Notes: a model not told the origin generated them from the letters alone. A stretch of DNA of 64,000 bases from Pseudomonas fluorescens (GCF_001307275.1 NZ_CP012831.1:5014501-5078500); one strand, 5' to 3'; counted from the first letter of the stretch, positions 32,028 through 41,006 are shown. Numbers and translations are program-made.

Positions 32028-32046
32028 CGGTTTTATAAAACACTTC

Positions 32047-32076
32047 AATACCCAGGCCCGAGAAGCCCTGGGTATT
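32047..32076. terminator. bidirectional hairpin
   Basis: AATACCCAGG pairs with CCTGGGTATT (10 bp plus an inner GC) around a short loop, between the convergent oxidase pseudogene and cytochrome gene. Confidence 0.6.
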
Positions 32077-32119
32077 GCCTGTTGTTATCGATAAGCCGAG
32101 ATGGCAGTTCCCCGTAAGA

Positions 32120-32500
32120 TCATTTGTTTGAAATGACCTCACTCATGTATTGATGCAGATCGCGCAGGTCGTTGACGCTCCAAGGGTGCGGCGGGATCTT
32201 CACGCCATTCTCTTTCAAGGTCCTTGGAATCAGGTTTCCATTGGGGCGAAGTATGATTGAAGAGACAATCACACCCGGGTAATCGGTCAGTCGTTTCTTG
32301 AAGGCGGGTGTCGTAAGGTCGGGGGTTGGAGGGTTGCTTTTCCTGGCCAATGGTCCTGTTCCCTTGATATCCGCGCCATGGCACACCGCACATCTTTGTA
32401 GATAGAGCGTTTTCCCATTGGCGTTGTCCGCGAAGGACGCTGACGCTTGCATGCATGACAGGATTCCAAGTAGAGCGACGAATGATGTTTTGATGTTCAT
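32120..32500 (-). CDS. small periplasmic c-type cytochrome
   Basis: A 126-residue protein with a signal peptide (about 1-24, ending ASASFA) and one haem motif CAVCH (about residues 37-41). The distal ligand is not obvious: a Met is available in LHQYMSEV near the C-terminus. The size fits a mono-haem class I cytochrome that passes electrons in the periplasm. It is divergent from the MerR gene at 32650. Confidence 0.85.
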   Translation of the reverse strand: MNIKTSFVALLGILSCMQASASFADNANGKTLYLQRCAVCHGADIKGTGPLARKSNPPTPDLTTPAFKKRLTDYPGVIVSSIILRPNGNLIPRTLKENGVKIPPHPWSVNDLRDLHQYMSEVISNK

Positions 32501-32649
32501 GTGACCTATTCATGGCCGAGCGTTTATCGGTGGTAGCACCGAACGCGTACAGCTGTGCATGTAATTGGGCGTGACTGCGGGATAGGACAGCTTGGCCGTT
32601 AAACCACGTTAGATCTAAGGTTAACAAACGCGATGATTTGGGGTGGGGC

Positions 32650-33150
32650 ATGAGGATAGGCGAACTGGCGAGAATCAGTGGGTTGGCGCCTTCGCGCATC
32701 CGTTTTTACGAAGCGAGCGGCCTGATCAAGTCTGTCGAACGCAAGGCCAATGGTTATCGGGACTACGCCCCCGAGACGGAGTGGATCCTGGAGATCATCA
32801 CCGGCGCACAGGCAGCGGGGTTTTCATTGGAAGAAATCCGACAATTGCTGCCGGTCGATGCCAGCGGCTGGCAGCATGAAGAGTTGCTCAGTGGGCTCAG
32901 GCGCAAAGTTGCGGAGATCGAAATCCTCCAGCAACGACTGGCCCAGAATAAAGCTCAGCTTTTGTTGGTCATTGATGGTATCGAGGGTAAGCCCGAAGGC
33001 TTGGGGTGTGCGGACAACACGCAGCTGTTGTTGCACCGATTGCGCGAAGAGAGTGTGGCGCCTGCCAAGAAAAAAGCGGCTCGCCAGGCCCCAGAACACA
33101 ACCCCAGAAATCACCAGGCCTCGTTGCGGGAGCTGAAAAAAGGGGGTTGA
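32650..33150 (+). CDS. MerR family transcriptional regulator
   Basis: A 166-residue MerR protein. The winged HTH is at residues 1-70 (MRIGELARISGLAPSRIRFY, GYRDYAPETEWILEIITGA), followed by a long coiled-coil (about 85-115) and a basic tail (KKKAARQAPEHNPRNHQ). There is no Cys pair of the metal-sensing type; the single Cys in LGCADN suggests a redox or ligand signal. ATG 32650 follows GGTGGGG. The promoter of the next gene overlaps its stop codon. Confidence 0.88.
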   Translation: MRIGELARISGLAPSRIRFYEASGLIKSVERKANGYRDYAPETEWILEIITGAQAAGFSLEEIRQLLPVDASGWQHEELLSGLRRKVAEIEILQQRLAQNKAQLLLVIDGIEGKPEGLGCADNTQLLLHRLREESVAPAKKKAARQAPEHNPRNHQASLRELKKGG

Positions 33151-33177
33151 CCTTAAAGTTCACTTCAAGCTTAAGGT
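33147..33177 (+). promoter_or_regulatory. MerR-type promoter with 19-bp spacer
   Basis: TTGACC (33147-33152) and TAAGGT (33172-33177) are separated by 19 bp, the abnormal spacing that MerR proteins correct. The spacer holds a dyad, ACCTTAA to TTAAGGT. The stop of the merR-like gene lies inside the -35 box. The next gene starts 28 nt downstream. Confidence 0.75.
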
Positions 33178-33204
33178 GGCCCTACGTCAAATGAGGACCG
33201 CCCC

Positions 33205-34437
33205 ATGAATGTGTTCGATGCCCTGATGCTTCCCAATGGTTCCACTCTCAAGAACCGAATCGCCAAGGCCGCCATGGAGGAAAACATGGCGGATGCCGAG
33301 CAGGCACCCTCCGAAGAACTGATGCGTCTCTACCAGGCCTGGGCCGACGGTGGGGCCGGCCTGATCATCACGGGCAACGTGATGGTCGATGGCCGTGCCA
33401 TGACCGGTCCGGGCGGCGTGGTGCTGCAGGATGACCAGCAATTGGACAAGTTCAAGCGCTGGGCGCGTATTGGTCGATCCGCAGGTGCTCAATTCTGGCT
33501 GCAGATCAATCACCCCGGTCGTCAGATGCAGGCAAACCTTGGGCAGAAGGCCTGGGCACCGTCAGCCATACCGCTGGAATTGGGCACATTGTCCAAGCAC
33601 TTCGCCACGCCGCACGCGATGACTCAAGAGGTGATCGAAGAGGTTATCCAGCGCTTTGCGCGCACCGCGCACCTGGGTGAACAGGCCGGTTTCAACGGCG
33701 TGGAAATCCATGCCGCCCATGGCTATCTGTTGAGCCAGTTTCTTTCGCCGCTGAGCAATCGCAGGACGGACCAGTGGGGCGGTTCCCTGGAGAATCGGGC
33801 GCGTCTGTTGCTTGAGATCGTCAAGGCGGTGAGGGCAGTGGTTTCTGTGGACTTTGCAGTGGCGGTCAAACTGAATTCTGCCGATTTCCAACGGGGAGGA
33901 TTCACGGCCGATGACGCCAGGGAGGTGGTCGAACGGCTCAATAACCTGGGCGTGGACCTGGTGGAATTATCCGGCGGCAGCTACGAAGCACCCGCCATGC
34001 AGGGTGAGGCCCGCGATGGTCGCACCCTGGCGCGCGAGGCCTATTTCGTTGAGTTTGCCCGTGATATCCAGGCTGTCGCCAAGATGCCCATCATGGTCAC
34101 CGGTGGCATACGTCGACGTCCGGTGGCCGAAAGTGTCGTCCAGAGTGGGGTGGACATGGTGGGCATCGGAACGGCCTTGGCCATCGATCCGCACTTGCCT
34201 CGCGATTGGCTCCAAGGCAAGGACAATGCCCCTCAGTTGCCACCGATCACTTGGAAGAACAAAGCCGTCGCGTCCCTGGCCAACATGGCTGTCGTGAAAT
34301 TCCAGCTGCGCAGGCTCAGTCGACAGGGAAAGACCGATCCTGATGTATCGCCGTTACGCGCGCTGATCTTGCAGCAGCTTGGCATGGCATGCCGCACTCG
34401 CCAGTACCGGCGCTGGATAGAAAAACGTTCAGCGTGA
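33205..34437 (+). CDS. Old Yellow Enzyme family NADH:flavin oxidoreductase
   Basis: A 410-residue TIM-barrel flavoprotein. Visible motifs are KNRIAKAAMEE (residues 16-26), WLQINHPGRQ, NGVEIHAAHGYLLSQFLSP with the His pair that holds the substrate carbonyl, NRRTDQWGGSLENRARLLLE, and the phosphate-binding VTGGIRRRP and GIGTALAIDP. It reduces alkenes or similar electrophiles with NAD(P)H through FMN. Control by the MerR protein upstream suggests induction by an electrophile. The C-terminal 50 residues (RQGKTDPDVSP on) extend beyond the barrel. Confidence 0.9.
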   Translation: MNVFDALMLPNGSTLKNRIAKAAMEENMADAEQAPSEELMRLYQAWADGGAGLIITGNVMVDGRAMTGPGGVVLQDDQQLDKFKRWARIGRSAGAQFWLQINHPGRQMQANLGQKAWAPSAIPLELGTLSKHFATPHAMTQEVIEEVIQRFARTAHLGEQAGFNGVEIHAAHGYLLSQFLSPLSNRRTDQWGGSLENRARLLLEIVKAVRAVVSVDFAVAVKLNSADFQRGGFTADDAREVVERLNNLGVDLVELSGGSYEAPAMQGEARDGRTLAREAYFVEFARDIQAVAKMPIMVTGGIRRRPVAESVVQSGVDMVGIGTALAIDPHLPRDWLQGKDNAPQLPPITWKNKAVASLANMAVVKFQLRRLSRQGKTDPDVSPLRALILQQLGMACRTRQYRRWIEKRSA

Positions 34438-34454
34438 CGCGACGCCGTGGCTGC

Positions 34455-34499
34455 TCAAGCCCCGGCCACGGCCTCGCGCACGAAGTCTTCATAGGTGCG
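34455..34499 (-). pseudogene. C-terminal scrap of an SDR/epimerase-like gene
   Basis: The minus strand encodes RTYEDFVREAVAGA and a stop, the usual C-terminal end of NAD(P)-binding NmrA/epimerase-like proteins. Upstream of it the frame is lost at once, so only the tail remains behind the Old Yellow Enzyme gene. Confidence 0.45.
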
Positions 34500-34565
34500 T
34501 AGTGGGTGGATTCGTCAGGAACAGTCGAACCTCACCGGCTTCTGCAGATGTTTCTCTTGAAGCAC

Positions 34566-35150
34566 TCAAGACAAATCGTGCAGATCCTTGCCAAGCGCTG
34601 GCCCAAGCGTCCAGTCCGAAAACAGCACTTTCAATCCACCTCGCTTGGGGCTGCAAGCCATCGGGCCGACCCGGTAATTCGGTGCGACAGGGAAGGGGCA
34701 TAACCGCACCAACGGCCAGTGGCTGCCGTCGGACGAAACCTGCAGCCGAAGCACGCCGTCGGCCACCGTGGCGCGCATCCAGAAGTCGGTGGGGTCTGCG
34801 GTATAAGGGCTGGTCGCCCAGTCGGACTTTCCATCCGTGAGCACGCTGCTGAGCATGGCGTGTCCGTCGCTCAGCTCGATACCTGCCTTGACCCATTGCC
34901 GCTCGTTGATCCGGACCATGATGCCGGCTTGGTCGTACAGCGCCTCGAAGGTGCCGCGGATACGGAATTGGCAGGTGAAGCGGGAGGGGGCTTCAAGGCC
35001 CAGGAAGTGACCGCTGTCGTGGGTGAAGCCGTAGTAGGTCTCGCGCCAGAAGTCCGTTTCTTTGTCTGTTAGCAGTTCCAGCGTGGTTTCTGTGGGCGTA
35101 TAGATCTTCGGTTCATTCAGCCATGAGCCGTTGAGCAGTGCTAATTCCAA
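34566..35150 (-). CDS. DUF1349 domain protein (concanavalin A-like fold)
   Basis: A 194-residue protein of the YesU/DUF1349 family, a beta-jelly-roll related to laminarinase-type lectin domains (DFWRETYYGFTHDSGHFLG, DQAGIMVRINERQWVKAGIE, WMRATVADGVLRLQVSSDGS). No signal peptide is seen. Catalytic activity has not been shown for the family; carbohydrate binding is often assumed. It stands alone before the duplicated repeat block. Confidence 0.88.
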   Translation of the reverse strand: MELALLNGSWLNEPKIYTPTETTLELLTDKETDFWRETYYGFTHDSGHFLGLEAPSRFTCQFRIRGTFEALYDQAGIMVRINERQWVKAGIELSDGHAMLSSVLTDGKSDWATSPYTADPTDFWMRATVADGVLRLQVSSDGSHWPLVRLCPFPVAPNYRVGPMACSPKRGGLKVLFSDWTLGPALGKDLHDLS

Positions 35151-35164
35151 AGCAGACTCCTGTC

Positions 35165-35452
35165 GTAGTGCGGTTAGGACCTATCCCTCAACTATGTAAC
35201 ATTTTTCAGCCGTGCGCTGACAGGTGAGTTGATGAAAACCTGTGGCGAGGGAGCTTGCTCCCGCTGGCCGCGAAGCGGCCTTCTAACAAGCGCTGGGAGT
35301 TGACTGGATATACCGTGTTGGCAGGTTTCGGGACTGCTTCGCAGTCCAGCGGGAGCAAGCTCCCTCGCCACGGGGTTTTGTGTGGGTCGATGGACCGAGG
35401 TGTCAGCTTTAGGGCCGCTTCGCGCCCCAACGGGGATAAATCCCCTCGCCAC
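35165..35452. repeat. duplicated intergenic segment, copy 1 (with REP pair)
   Basis: This 288-bp stretch is nearly the same as 36281-36566, in the same orientation: GTAGTGCGGTTAGGAC, TGTAACATTTTTCAG, a REP pair GTGGCGAGGGAGCTTGCTCC (35242-35370), TGTGGGTCGATGGACCGAGG, and a third REP half ending CCCCTCGCCAC. It contains no gene. Confidence 0.8.
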
Positions 35453-35557
35453 CAGGATAAAAGGAGGGCTGATTTATTTGCTTGAAAGTAGTTCCGCTCC
35501 CTTATCGATCCTCCTTTTGTTATTTGTACTGCCAGCACTAGGCAGGCTTGGAGGTCT

Positions 35558-35915
35558 TTACGATGCGGCAGGCTTGACCGCAGCTGATTTTCTCGCCGCA
35601 GGTTTCGCGTCTGGTTTAGCCGCCGGTACGGCTGGTTTTTTCGCGGCGGATTTAGCTGTAGGTTTTGATGCAGCGACCGATGGTTTTCCAGCTTTTGGAG
35701 TCGCAGCTTTGGAAACCACCGCTAATGTTGCAATCGGTTGTACCGTGAGTTCCACACCCATCGCGGTCATCAATTTCCTGATAGTTTCAAACCGCGTTTT
35801 TACTCCAGATTTCAGTAGCTTATAAAGGCTTTCACGATTAATTCCGGCACTCAAAATCGGGCGTCTGGTGGATCTCGTACATTTTCTTATCGCTCATAGT
35901 CTCACTTGTAGCCAT
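35558..35915 (-). pseudogene. broken addiction-module antitoxin gene
   Basis: From ATG 35915 (AGGAG upstream) the frame reads MATSETMSDKKMYEIHQTPD, the start of HigA-like antidote proteins, and then stops. A second frame resumes with SAGINRESLYKLLKSGVKTR and LMTAMGVELTVQP, the C-terminal HTH part of the same family. The roughly 50 residues between are deleted out of frame. The second frame continues into a 45-residue Lys/Ala/Pro tail (KPTAKSAAKKPAVPAAKPD). No toxin gene is adjacent. Confidence 0.7.
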
Positions 35916-36009
35916 ATGGCTACTCCTGATGGATGGGAGATTGACTGCAGATCATGGTTCTTTTCATCGAACATGGAGCCGACGGTGTCGCTCCGGCTGG
36001 CAGTAGGTG

Positions 36010-36276
36010 CAGGGAAGCGGGGGGGAGTCGATGCCGGTGATGGGGAGGTATCTCTGCATGGGATTGCTCCAGTTGGTATAGGGGGCTGATCCGATACGAA
36101 GGTCGCCAAACCCGGTCGCTTTTGGGGGCGACGGGAATGACTTTAGATTTGAGCAACCAAGGCGGACAAGGTGAGGGATTCCGAGAGCTTCGTAGGAGTC
36201 GTGAGACTTCCATGTGGAAACGAACCGACGGTCTCAGGTTCTGTAGGAACAGTCGGATCACGCCGGTTTCAGCAGG
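36010..36276. repeat. degraded copy of the DUF3077 start and upstream region
   Basis: On the minus strand, ATG 36059 begins MQRYLPITGIDSPP, like the DUF3077 protein at 30002, but the frame ends after about 30 codons. The 200 bp upstream follow the same order as 30003-30220. It is a non-functional paralogue, truncated at the join with other repeats. Confidence 0.6.
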
Positions 36277-36280
36277 TCTC

Positions 36281-36566
36281 GTAGTGCGGTTAGGACCCTT
36301 CTTTAGCGGTGTAACATTTTTCAGTTTGTGCGCTGACAGGCAAGATCGATGAGGACCTGTGGCGAGGGAGCTTGCTCCCGCTGGCCGCGAAGCGGCCTTC
36401 TAACAAGCCCTGGGAGTTGACTGGATACACCGTGTTGGCAGGTTTCGGGACTGCTTCGCAGTCCAGCGGGAGCAAGCTCCCTCGCCACGGGGTTTTGTGT
36501 GGGTCGATGGACCGAGGTGTCAGCTTTTAGGGCCGCTTCGCCAACGGGGATAAATCCCCTCGCCAC
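36281..36566. repeat. duplicated intergenic segment, copy 2 (with REP pair)
   Basis: Second copy of the segment at 35165, with the REP pair at 36359-36488. The few differences include CAAGCCCTGG for CAAGCGCTGG and loss of a few bases near 36541. The two copies are 1.1 kb apart as direct repeats and could recombine to delete the antitoxin remnant. Confidence 0.8.
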
Positions 36567-36620
36567 AAGAATGGTCAGTGGGATACCGCCAATCCAATGG
36601 CTTTTGTGGCGAGGTTGCAA

Positions 36621-37487
36621 CTACCCTTCGAACTCCGTCTTCAACATCGTCAAAAACGCTTCCCTGGCAGGATGCCGGCCAGCGTTTTCATGCCAGTAGA
36701 ACAGGTTATCGATGCCCGTCAGCTCAGGGAATTCATACCCTGTCCAGCCAGCCCCCTGGCGGTATTGCTCGTAGATCCCGCGAGGCACCAGCGAGACGCC
36801 GGCACCGGCGCTGACGCAGCCGACGATGGCGCCATAGCTGGCGATGCTGATGATCGGTTGCACTTGGTCATGGCGCAGCAACCACTGCTCCAGGGCAAGG
36901 CGGTACGGGCAGCCCGGGGGCCACATGAAGATGGCCTTGCCTTGCAGGTCGGCGGCGTTGCGCAAGGGGCCGTGGGATTCGGAGGCGATGAGCATCAGGT
37001 CTTCGCGGTACATCACGGCGCGCTTGAGCCCCGGCCGTTCCACATCCACCGCCACGATCACACCGTCGAGCCGGTGGTGCTGGGTATCGTCCAGCAACTG
37101 CGCCCAAGTCCCCGTGCTCAGTTCCAGCGACACCTGAGGATACTGCGCGTGGTACTTGGCCAACAACTGCGGCAGGCGCCCGGTGGCGCTGGATTCGATG
37201 GCGCCTATGCGCAGCGGTCCGCTTGGCGTGTGGCTGGGGTTTACCGCGCGGCGGGCTTCTTCCGTCAGGCCGAGGATTTTTGTCGCGTACCCCAGGAACA
37301 CTTCGCCCGCCGGGCTGACCCGCAAGCCGCGACCTTCACGAAAAAACAACGGTATACCCAACTCCCGCTCCAGGGATTTGAGCCGTGCCGTGATGTTGGA
37401 CGGCACGCAGTGCAGCACTTCGGCGGCACGGGCGATGCTGCCGGTGTCGCAGACGGTCTTGAGCATGCGCAGTTGGGACAGTTCCAT
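36621..37487 (-). CDS. LysR-type regulator
   Basis: A 288-residue LysR regulator, HTH at residues 1-60 (LSQLRMLKTVCDTGSIARAA, VPSNITARLKSLERELG), effector domain from GPLRIGAIESSATGRLPQLL. The short N-terminus is complete. It is divergent from the EamA transporter gene (110 bp between), an arrangement in which the regulator normally controls the exporter. The ligand is unknown. Confidence 0.88.
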   Translation of the reverse strand: MELSQLRMLKTVCDTGSIARAAEVLHCVPSNITARLKSLERELGIPLFFREGRGLRVSPAGEVFLGYATKILGLTEEARRAVNPSHTPSGPLRIGAIESSATGRLPQLLAKYHAQYPQVSLELSTGTWAQLLDDTQHHRLDGVIVAVDVERPGLKRAVMYREDLMLIASESHGPLRNAADLQGKAIFMWPPGCPYRLALEQWLLRHDQVQPIISIASYGAIVGCVSAGAGVSLVPRGIYEQYRQGAGWTGYEFPELTGIDNLFYWHENAGRHPAREAFLTMLKTEFEG

Positions 37488-37597
37488 GGCTCACCAAAAG
37501 TGAATGGTTGGCTGAGTTTAAGTCACTTGTATTGAGGAAGGGTGGTTTTGATACTGCGGCGTAAATAGACCAGACGCTCAGTGCGCAGGAACTCTGG

Positions 37598-38521
37598 ATG
37601 GAAACCCGTTGTGTGCCGTTTGACGGCTTGAAGAATCCCGGCAGACCCCGCGTGAAAGTGATTCTGGCGACGCTGTTCGTGATTCTTTGCTGGGCCTATT
37701 CGCCGATTGGTATTCGCATCGGCCTGCAGGCCTATGAACCGGGTCAGCTGGCGTTGATGCGGTTTCTCATCGCTTCGGTGTTCATGGCCGTCGTCGCGAT
37801 AGCGAAGGGTATTTCCCGGCCACGTCTCGGGGATTTGCCGTTGCTGGCGGTATTGGGTTTCTTTGCCGTGAGTCTGCACCACATCGCCCTCAATTACGGT
37901 CAGCGGGGCGTCAGCGCAGGGGCGGCCAGCGTCCTAGCCCAGTCCACGCCGTTGTTCAGCACGTTGCTGGCGCATTTTGTCTTCAAGGACAGAGTCGGTG
38001 CTTGGCAATGGGGCTGTGTACTGTGCGGCTTGCTTGGCGCTGCCGTGGTCGTCACAGGGGATCGAGGCTTGGGTGATATGGACGCCCGTGGGCTATTGAT
38101 CCTCCTGGCGGCGCTGTCCTGGAGTGTGTATTTCGCTTTGCAGAAGCACCATACCCATCGCTACGACGGCTTGACCCTGGTCTGCTACACCGTCTGGTCG
38201 GGCACGCTCCTGTTGTTCATTTTCGCGCCGGGCATGTTGAGCGCGGCGCGACAGGCTTCGGCTTCGGTGAACCTGGCGGTGTTGGTTCTCGGTATTTTTC
38301 CCAGCGCGCTGGCGTACCTTGCTTGGGCTTACGTGCTGGCCCACAGCAACGTGAGCCGCGCTTCCACGGCGCTTTACCTGATACCGCCCACGGCGATGTT
38401 GATGGCTGGTCTAATCCTGGCCGAACGCCCAGCGGCGATGGTGATGGTTGGGGCGGTTATCGTGTTGGCGAGTGTGCTTGCGTTGAATGTCGGGCCGGCG
38501 AGTGTGGCGAGAGCCGGCTGA
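37598..38521 (+). CDS. EamA/DMT family transporter
   Basis: A 307-residue inner-membrane protein with ten hydrophobic helices in two EamA repeats (ILCWAYSPIGIRIGLQAYEP near residue 27, LAALSWSVYFALQKHH near 165). Members export amino acids, purines or other metabolites, and the direction here is presumed outward. ATG 37598 has CAGGAA upstream; a GTG at 37652 would give a more usual N-terminus. It is probably controlled by the divergent LysR. Confidence 0.88.
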   Translation: METRCVPFDGLKNPGRPRVKVILATLFVILCWAYSPIGIRIGLQAYEPGQLALMRFLIASVFMAVVAIAKGISRPRLGDLPLLAVLGFFAVSLHHIALNYGQRGVSAGAASVLAQSTPLFSTLLAHFVFKDRVGAWQWGCVLCGLLGAAVVVTGDRGLGDMDARGLLILLAALSWSVYFALQKHHTHRYDGLTLVCYTVWSGTLLLFIFAPGMLSAARQASASVNLAVLVLGIFPSALAYLAWAYVLAHSNVSRASTALYLIPPTAMLMAGLILAERPAAMVMVGAVIVLASVLALNVGPASVARAG

Positions 38522-38577
38522 TTCTGTAGTGGATGTGGGCAATGATGTTCGATGCTGTCCTGTTTAGGGCTACTGCG

Positions 38578-38609
38578 CAGCCCAGCGGGAGCAAGCTCCC
38601 TCGCCACGG
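38578..38609. repeat. single REP element
   Basis: One half of the pair found at 35242 and 44649 (AGCGGGAGCAAGCTCCCTCG), about 55 nt behind the transporter stop. Confidence 0.75.
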
Positions 38610-38685
38610 TTGTGTTTCGAGCCAACAACTTTCGATCGCTCCCGTGCGTGGGAATGCCACCAGGGACAATCAACGCACCGCCACC

Positions 38686-39228
38686 TTATTTTTTAACCTG
38701 ATAATCCTGGCCCCACACGCGCACGGTGTTGATTTTCTCGTTCAACCCTTCAAACACAAACTTCTGCCGCACGGCCGTCTTCGGCGGAATGGTGACTTCA
38801 TCCGGGTTTTCAAACCCTGCGAGTTTGTTGGCGTAACCGGCCTGGTCGATGGCGAGCAGGGCGCCCGTCTGGCCGAGGTTGATCAGGCGCAGTTGCGTGT
38901 CGGTACTGTTCTTGAAGCCGAGGGTGATGCTGAAGGTGTCGTCGACGGGCTCCAGCTTCAGGACTTCGATGGTGACGCGGTCTTTCAGTTGCTCATTGGA
39001 AGAAATGATCGCGGCGCCATCGGCGCCCTGGGCCGATTCGCGGCCATCGAGCACGCCTTCGCTGACGCCGCCCAACAGGTTCTTGCCGGCGGTAATGAAG
39101 CTTGAAACGGCTGCCTTGGTCGAGTCCTTGATGAGGCTGCCGTCGGTTGGCTCGCCTTCGGCGAAGCACAGCGAGCTGAGCAAAAGGCTGGAGACGAAGA
39201 GGGTGGAGCGTGACGGCAGAAGGTTCAT
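38686..39228 (-). CDS. hypothetical exported protein
   Basis: A 180-residue protein with a signal peptide (MNLLPSRSTLFVSSLLLSSLCFA) and AAGGA before ATG 39228. The mature part has a glycine-rich helix (NLLGGVSEGVLDGRESAQGA) and then a beta domain (VTIEVLKLEPVDDTFSITLG). I do not recognise a named family. It lies just downstream of the two-component pair on the same strand, 76 nt away, but a link is not shown. Confidence 0.72.
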   Translation of the reverse strand: MNLLPSRSTLFVSSLLLSSLCFAEGEPTDGSLIKDSTKAAVSSFITAGKNLLGGVSEGVLDGRESAQGADGAAIISSNEQLKDRVTIEVLKLEPVDDTFSITLGFKNSTDTQLRLINLGQTGALLAIDQAGYANKLAGFENPDEVTIPPKTAVRQKFVFEGLNEKINTVRVWGQDYQVKK

Positions 39229-39304
39229 ACCTGAGTCCTTGAGGGGGGCAGCGATATCGCCCGTCAACAGGGCGAACGGCAATGATAGCCGTGATCATGG
39301 GCCG

Positions 39305-39943
39305 CTAGCGATCTGCTTCCTTGAGTTTTTCCGACATCTTCACCAGCGTTGCCAACGAGTCCGCATTCATCTTGCGCATCAACGACCCGCGGCGCACTTT
39401 CACGGTCACCTCGCTCAAGCCCAGTCGGGCGGCCACCTGCTTGTTCAACAGCCCTGACACGACCAGGTCCATCACCTCGCGCTCGCCGTCAGTCAACGCG
39501 TCATGCCGACGTTTCAGCGCGTCGACACTCGCCGCGGCCTTGCGCCGTTCCTGGTCGCGGTTCAGGCCCAGGGTGATTGCATCGAGCAGGTCCTGTTCGC
39601 GGAACGGCTTGGTCAGGAACTCCAGCGCCCCGGCCTTCATGGCTTTGACGGACATGGGAATGTCGCCATGGGCGGTGATGAACACCACCGGGACCTGGAT
39701 ATTCAAACGCGCCATTTCCTGCTGGAAATCCAGCCCGCTCAGGCCCGGCATGCGCACGTCGAGGATCAGGCACGCCGGGACGTCCGGCCGTTCGGCGTCC
39801 ATGAATTCACGGGCCGAGCCGAAGGCCATGCTCGCCAGGCCCACGGAGGCCAGCAGGTCTTGCAGTGAAGCCCGCACCGAAGGGTCGTCGTCGACGATGA
39901 AGACCCTCGAGTCGGCCTGGTCATGCATGTCAGTCTGGCTCAT
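39305..39943 (-). CDS. FixJ/TodT-type response regulator
   Basis: A 212-residue two-domain regulator. The receiver (residues about 13-128) has DDD (18-20), phospho-acceptor Asp62 in LILDVRMPG, and the usual Lys in LTKPF. The LuxR HTH (about 145-205) shows LTDGEREVMDLVVSGLLNKQ and GLSEVTVKVRRGSLMRKM. ATG 39943 lies inside the end of the kinase gene (14-nt overlap), so the two are coupled. It probably acts on the neighbouring ABC genes or on unlinked targets. Confidence 0.9.
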   Translation of the reverse strand: MSQTDMHDQADSRVFIVDDDPSVRASLQDLLASVGLASMAFGSAREFMDAERPDVPACLILDVRMPGLSGLDFQQEMARLNIQVPVVFITAHGDIPMSVKAMKAGALEFLTKPFREQDLLDAITLGLNRDQERRKAAASVDALKRRHDALTDGEREVMDLVVSGLLNKQVAARLGLSEVTVKVRRGSLMRKMNADSLATLVKMSEKLKEADR

Positions 39944-41006
39944 CGGATTCCCTTGTGACGGCGGGCAGGGTGAAGTGAAAGGTCGAACCTGAGGGCGAAT
40001 GGCTGGTGGCCCAGAGTCGTCCGTCATGGGCCTCGATGATCGAGCGGCTGATGGCCAACCCCATCCCCATGCCGTCCTGCTTGGTGCTGTAGAAGGCGTC
40101 GAACACCCGTTCGCGGTCGCTGGCCGGCAAGCCATTGCCTTGGTCGGACACTGAAAAGAGCAGCTGCCCAGGCGACTCGAGCGTCACCTGAAACTGCAGA
40201 ATCCGCTGGTCGACGTCAACCTGACGCATGGCGTCGAGCGCGTTCATCGCCAGGTTCAGGATCACTTGCTGGATCTGCACTTCGTCCGCCAGCATCGGCG
40301 GCAGTCCGTCCTGGACCTGCACCTGCACAGTGATGTTCTGCTCGTTCAGCTCGCCCGTCATCAAACGCAACGCGGCATGGACCGTGTCGGCCACGTTCAG
40401 CCACTGCTTCGTCGGTGCTTGATGCCGGGCCATGCCGCGCAACCGAGCGATGATGTCGCTGGCCCGGTGGGTGTCGGCGATGATCCGCTCCACCGCCTGC
40501 CGGGCCTTGGGCAGGTTGGGCGGCTCGGTCGCCATCCAGCGCAGGCAGGCACCGCCGCTGGTGGCCACGGCAGCCAGGGGCTGGTTGACTTCGTGGGCGA
40601 TCGAGGCGGCGAGCTCGCCGAGCATGTTGATGCGGGCGATGTGTGCCAGGTGGGCACGGGTCTGGTGCACCGTGCGCACGGCGGCCGAGAGTCGCAGCGC
40701 CAGGTACGTGGTGCCGGCGATGGCCGCGAGGCTGATCAGCACGTTGATCAGCCCGGCCTCCGTGTCGCCAAAACGCGTCAGTCGATAGCTCAGGATCGTC
40801 AGGACCATGCAGAGGATCGCGACCCCTGCCACGGCACGTGCCGGCAGGATTCTCACCGCGATCAGCACCACCACGATCTGGAAGACCCCGACGGCGATTT
40901 CCAGGTCGGTGACCGTATCGATCGCCGCGATGCCGAGGGCCAACCCCAGCAGGAGCAGCAGGCGCAGGGTCAGCTGGGTCCTTCTCATTGAATGTCCATC
41001 GCGCAT
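39930..41006 (-). CDS. membrane-bound sensor histidine kinase
   Basis: A 358-residue kinase. The N-terminal part (about 10-100) has four hydrophobic helices (LLLLLGLALGIAAIDTVTDL, VFQIVVVLIAVRILPARAVA) and almost no periplasmic loop, which suggests membrane or intracellular sensing. HisKA carries the H-box SIAHEVNQPLAAVATSGG. The ATPase domain shows NLAMNALDAM (N box), DQGNGLPASDRERVF and GMGMGLAISRSIIEAHDG. ATG 41006 or 40988 may be the start. Confidence 0.88.
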   Translation of the reverse strand: MRDGHSMRRTQLTLRLLLLLGLALGIAAIDTVTDLEIAVGVFQIVVVLIAVRILPARAVAGVAILCMVLTILSYRLTRFGDTEAGLINVLISLAAIAGTTYLALRLSAAVRTVHQTRAHLAHIARINMLGELAASIAHEVNQPLAAVATSGGACLRWMATEPPNLPKARQAVERIIADTHRASDIIARLRGMARHQAPTKQWLNVADTVHAALRLMTGELNEQNITVQVQVQDGLPPMLADEVQIQQVILNLAMNALDAMRQVDVDQRILQFQVTLESPGQLLFSVSDQGNGLPASDRERVFDAFYSTKQDGMGMGLAISRSIIEAHDGRLWATSHSPSGSTFHFTLPAVTRESDEPD

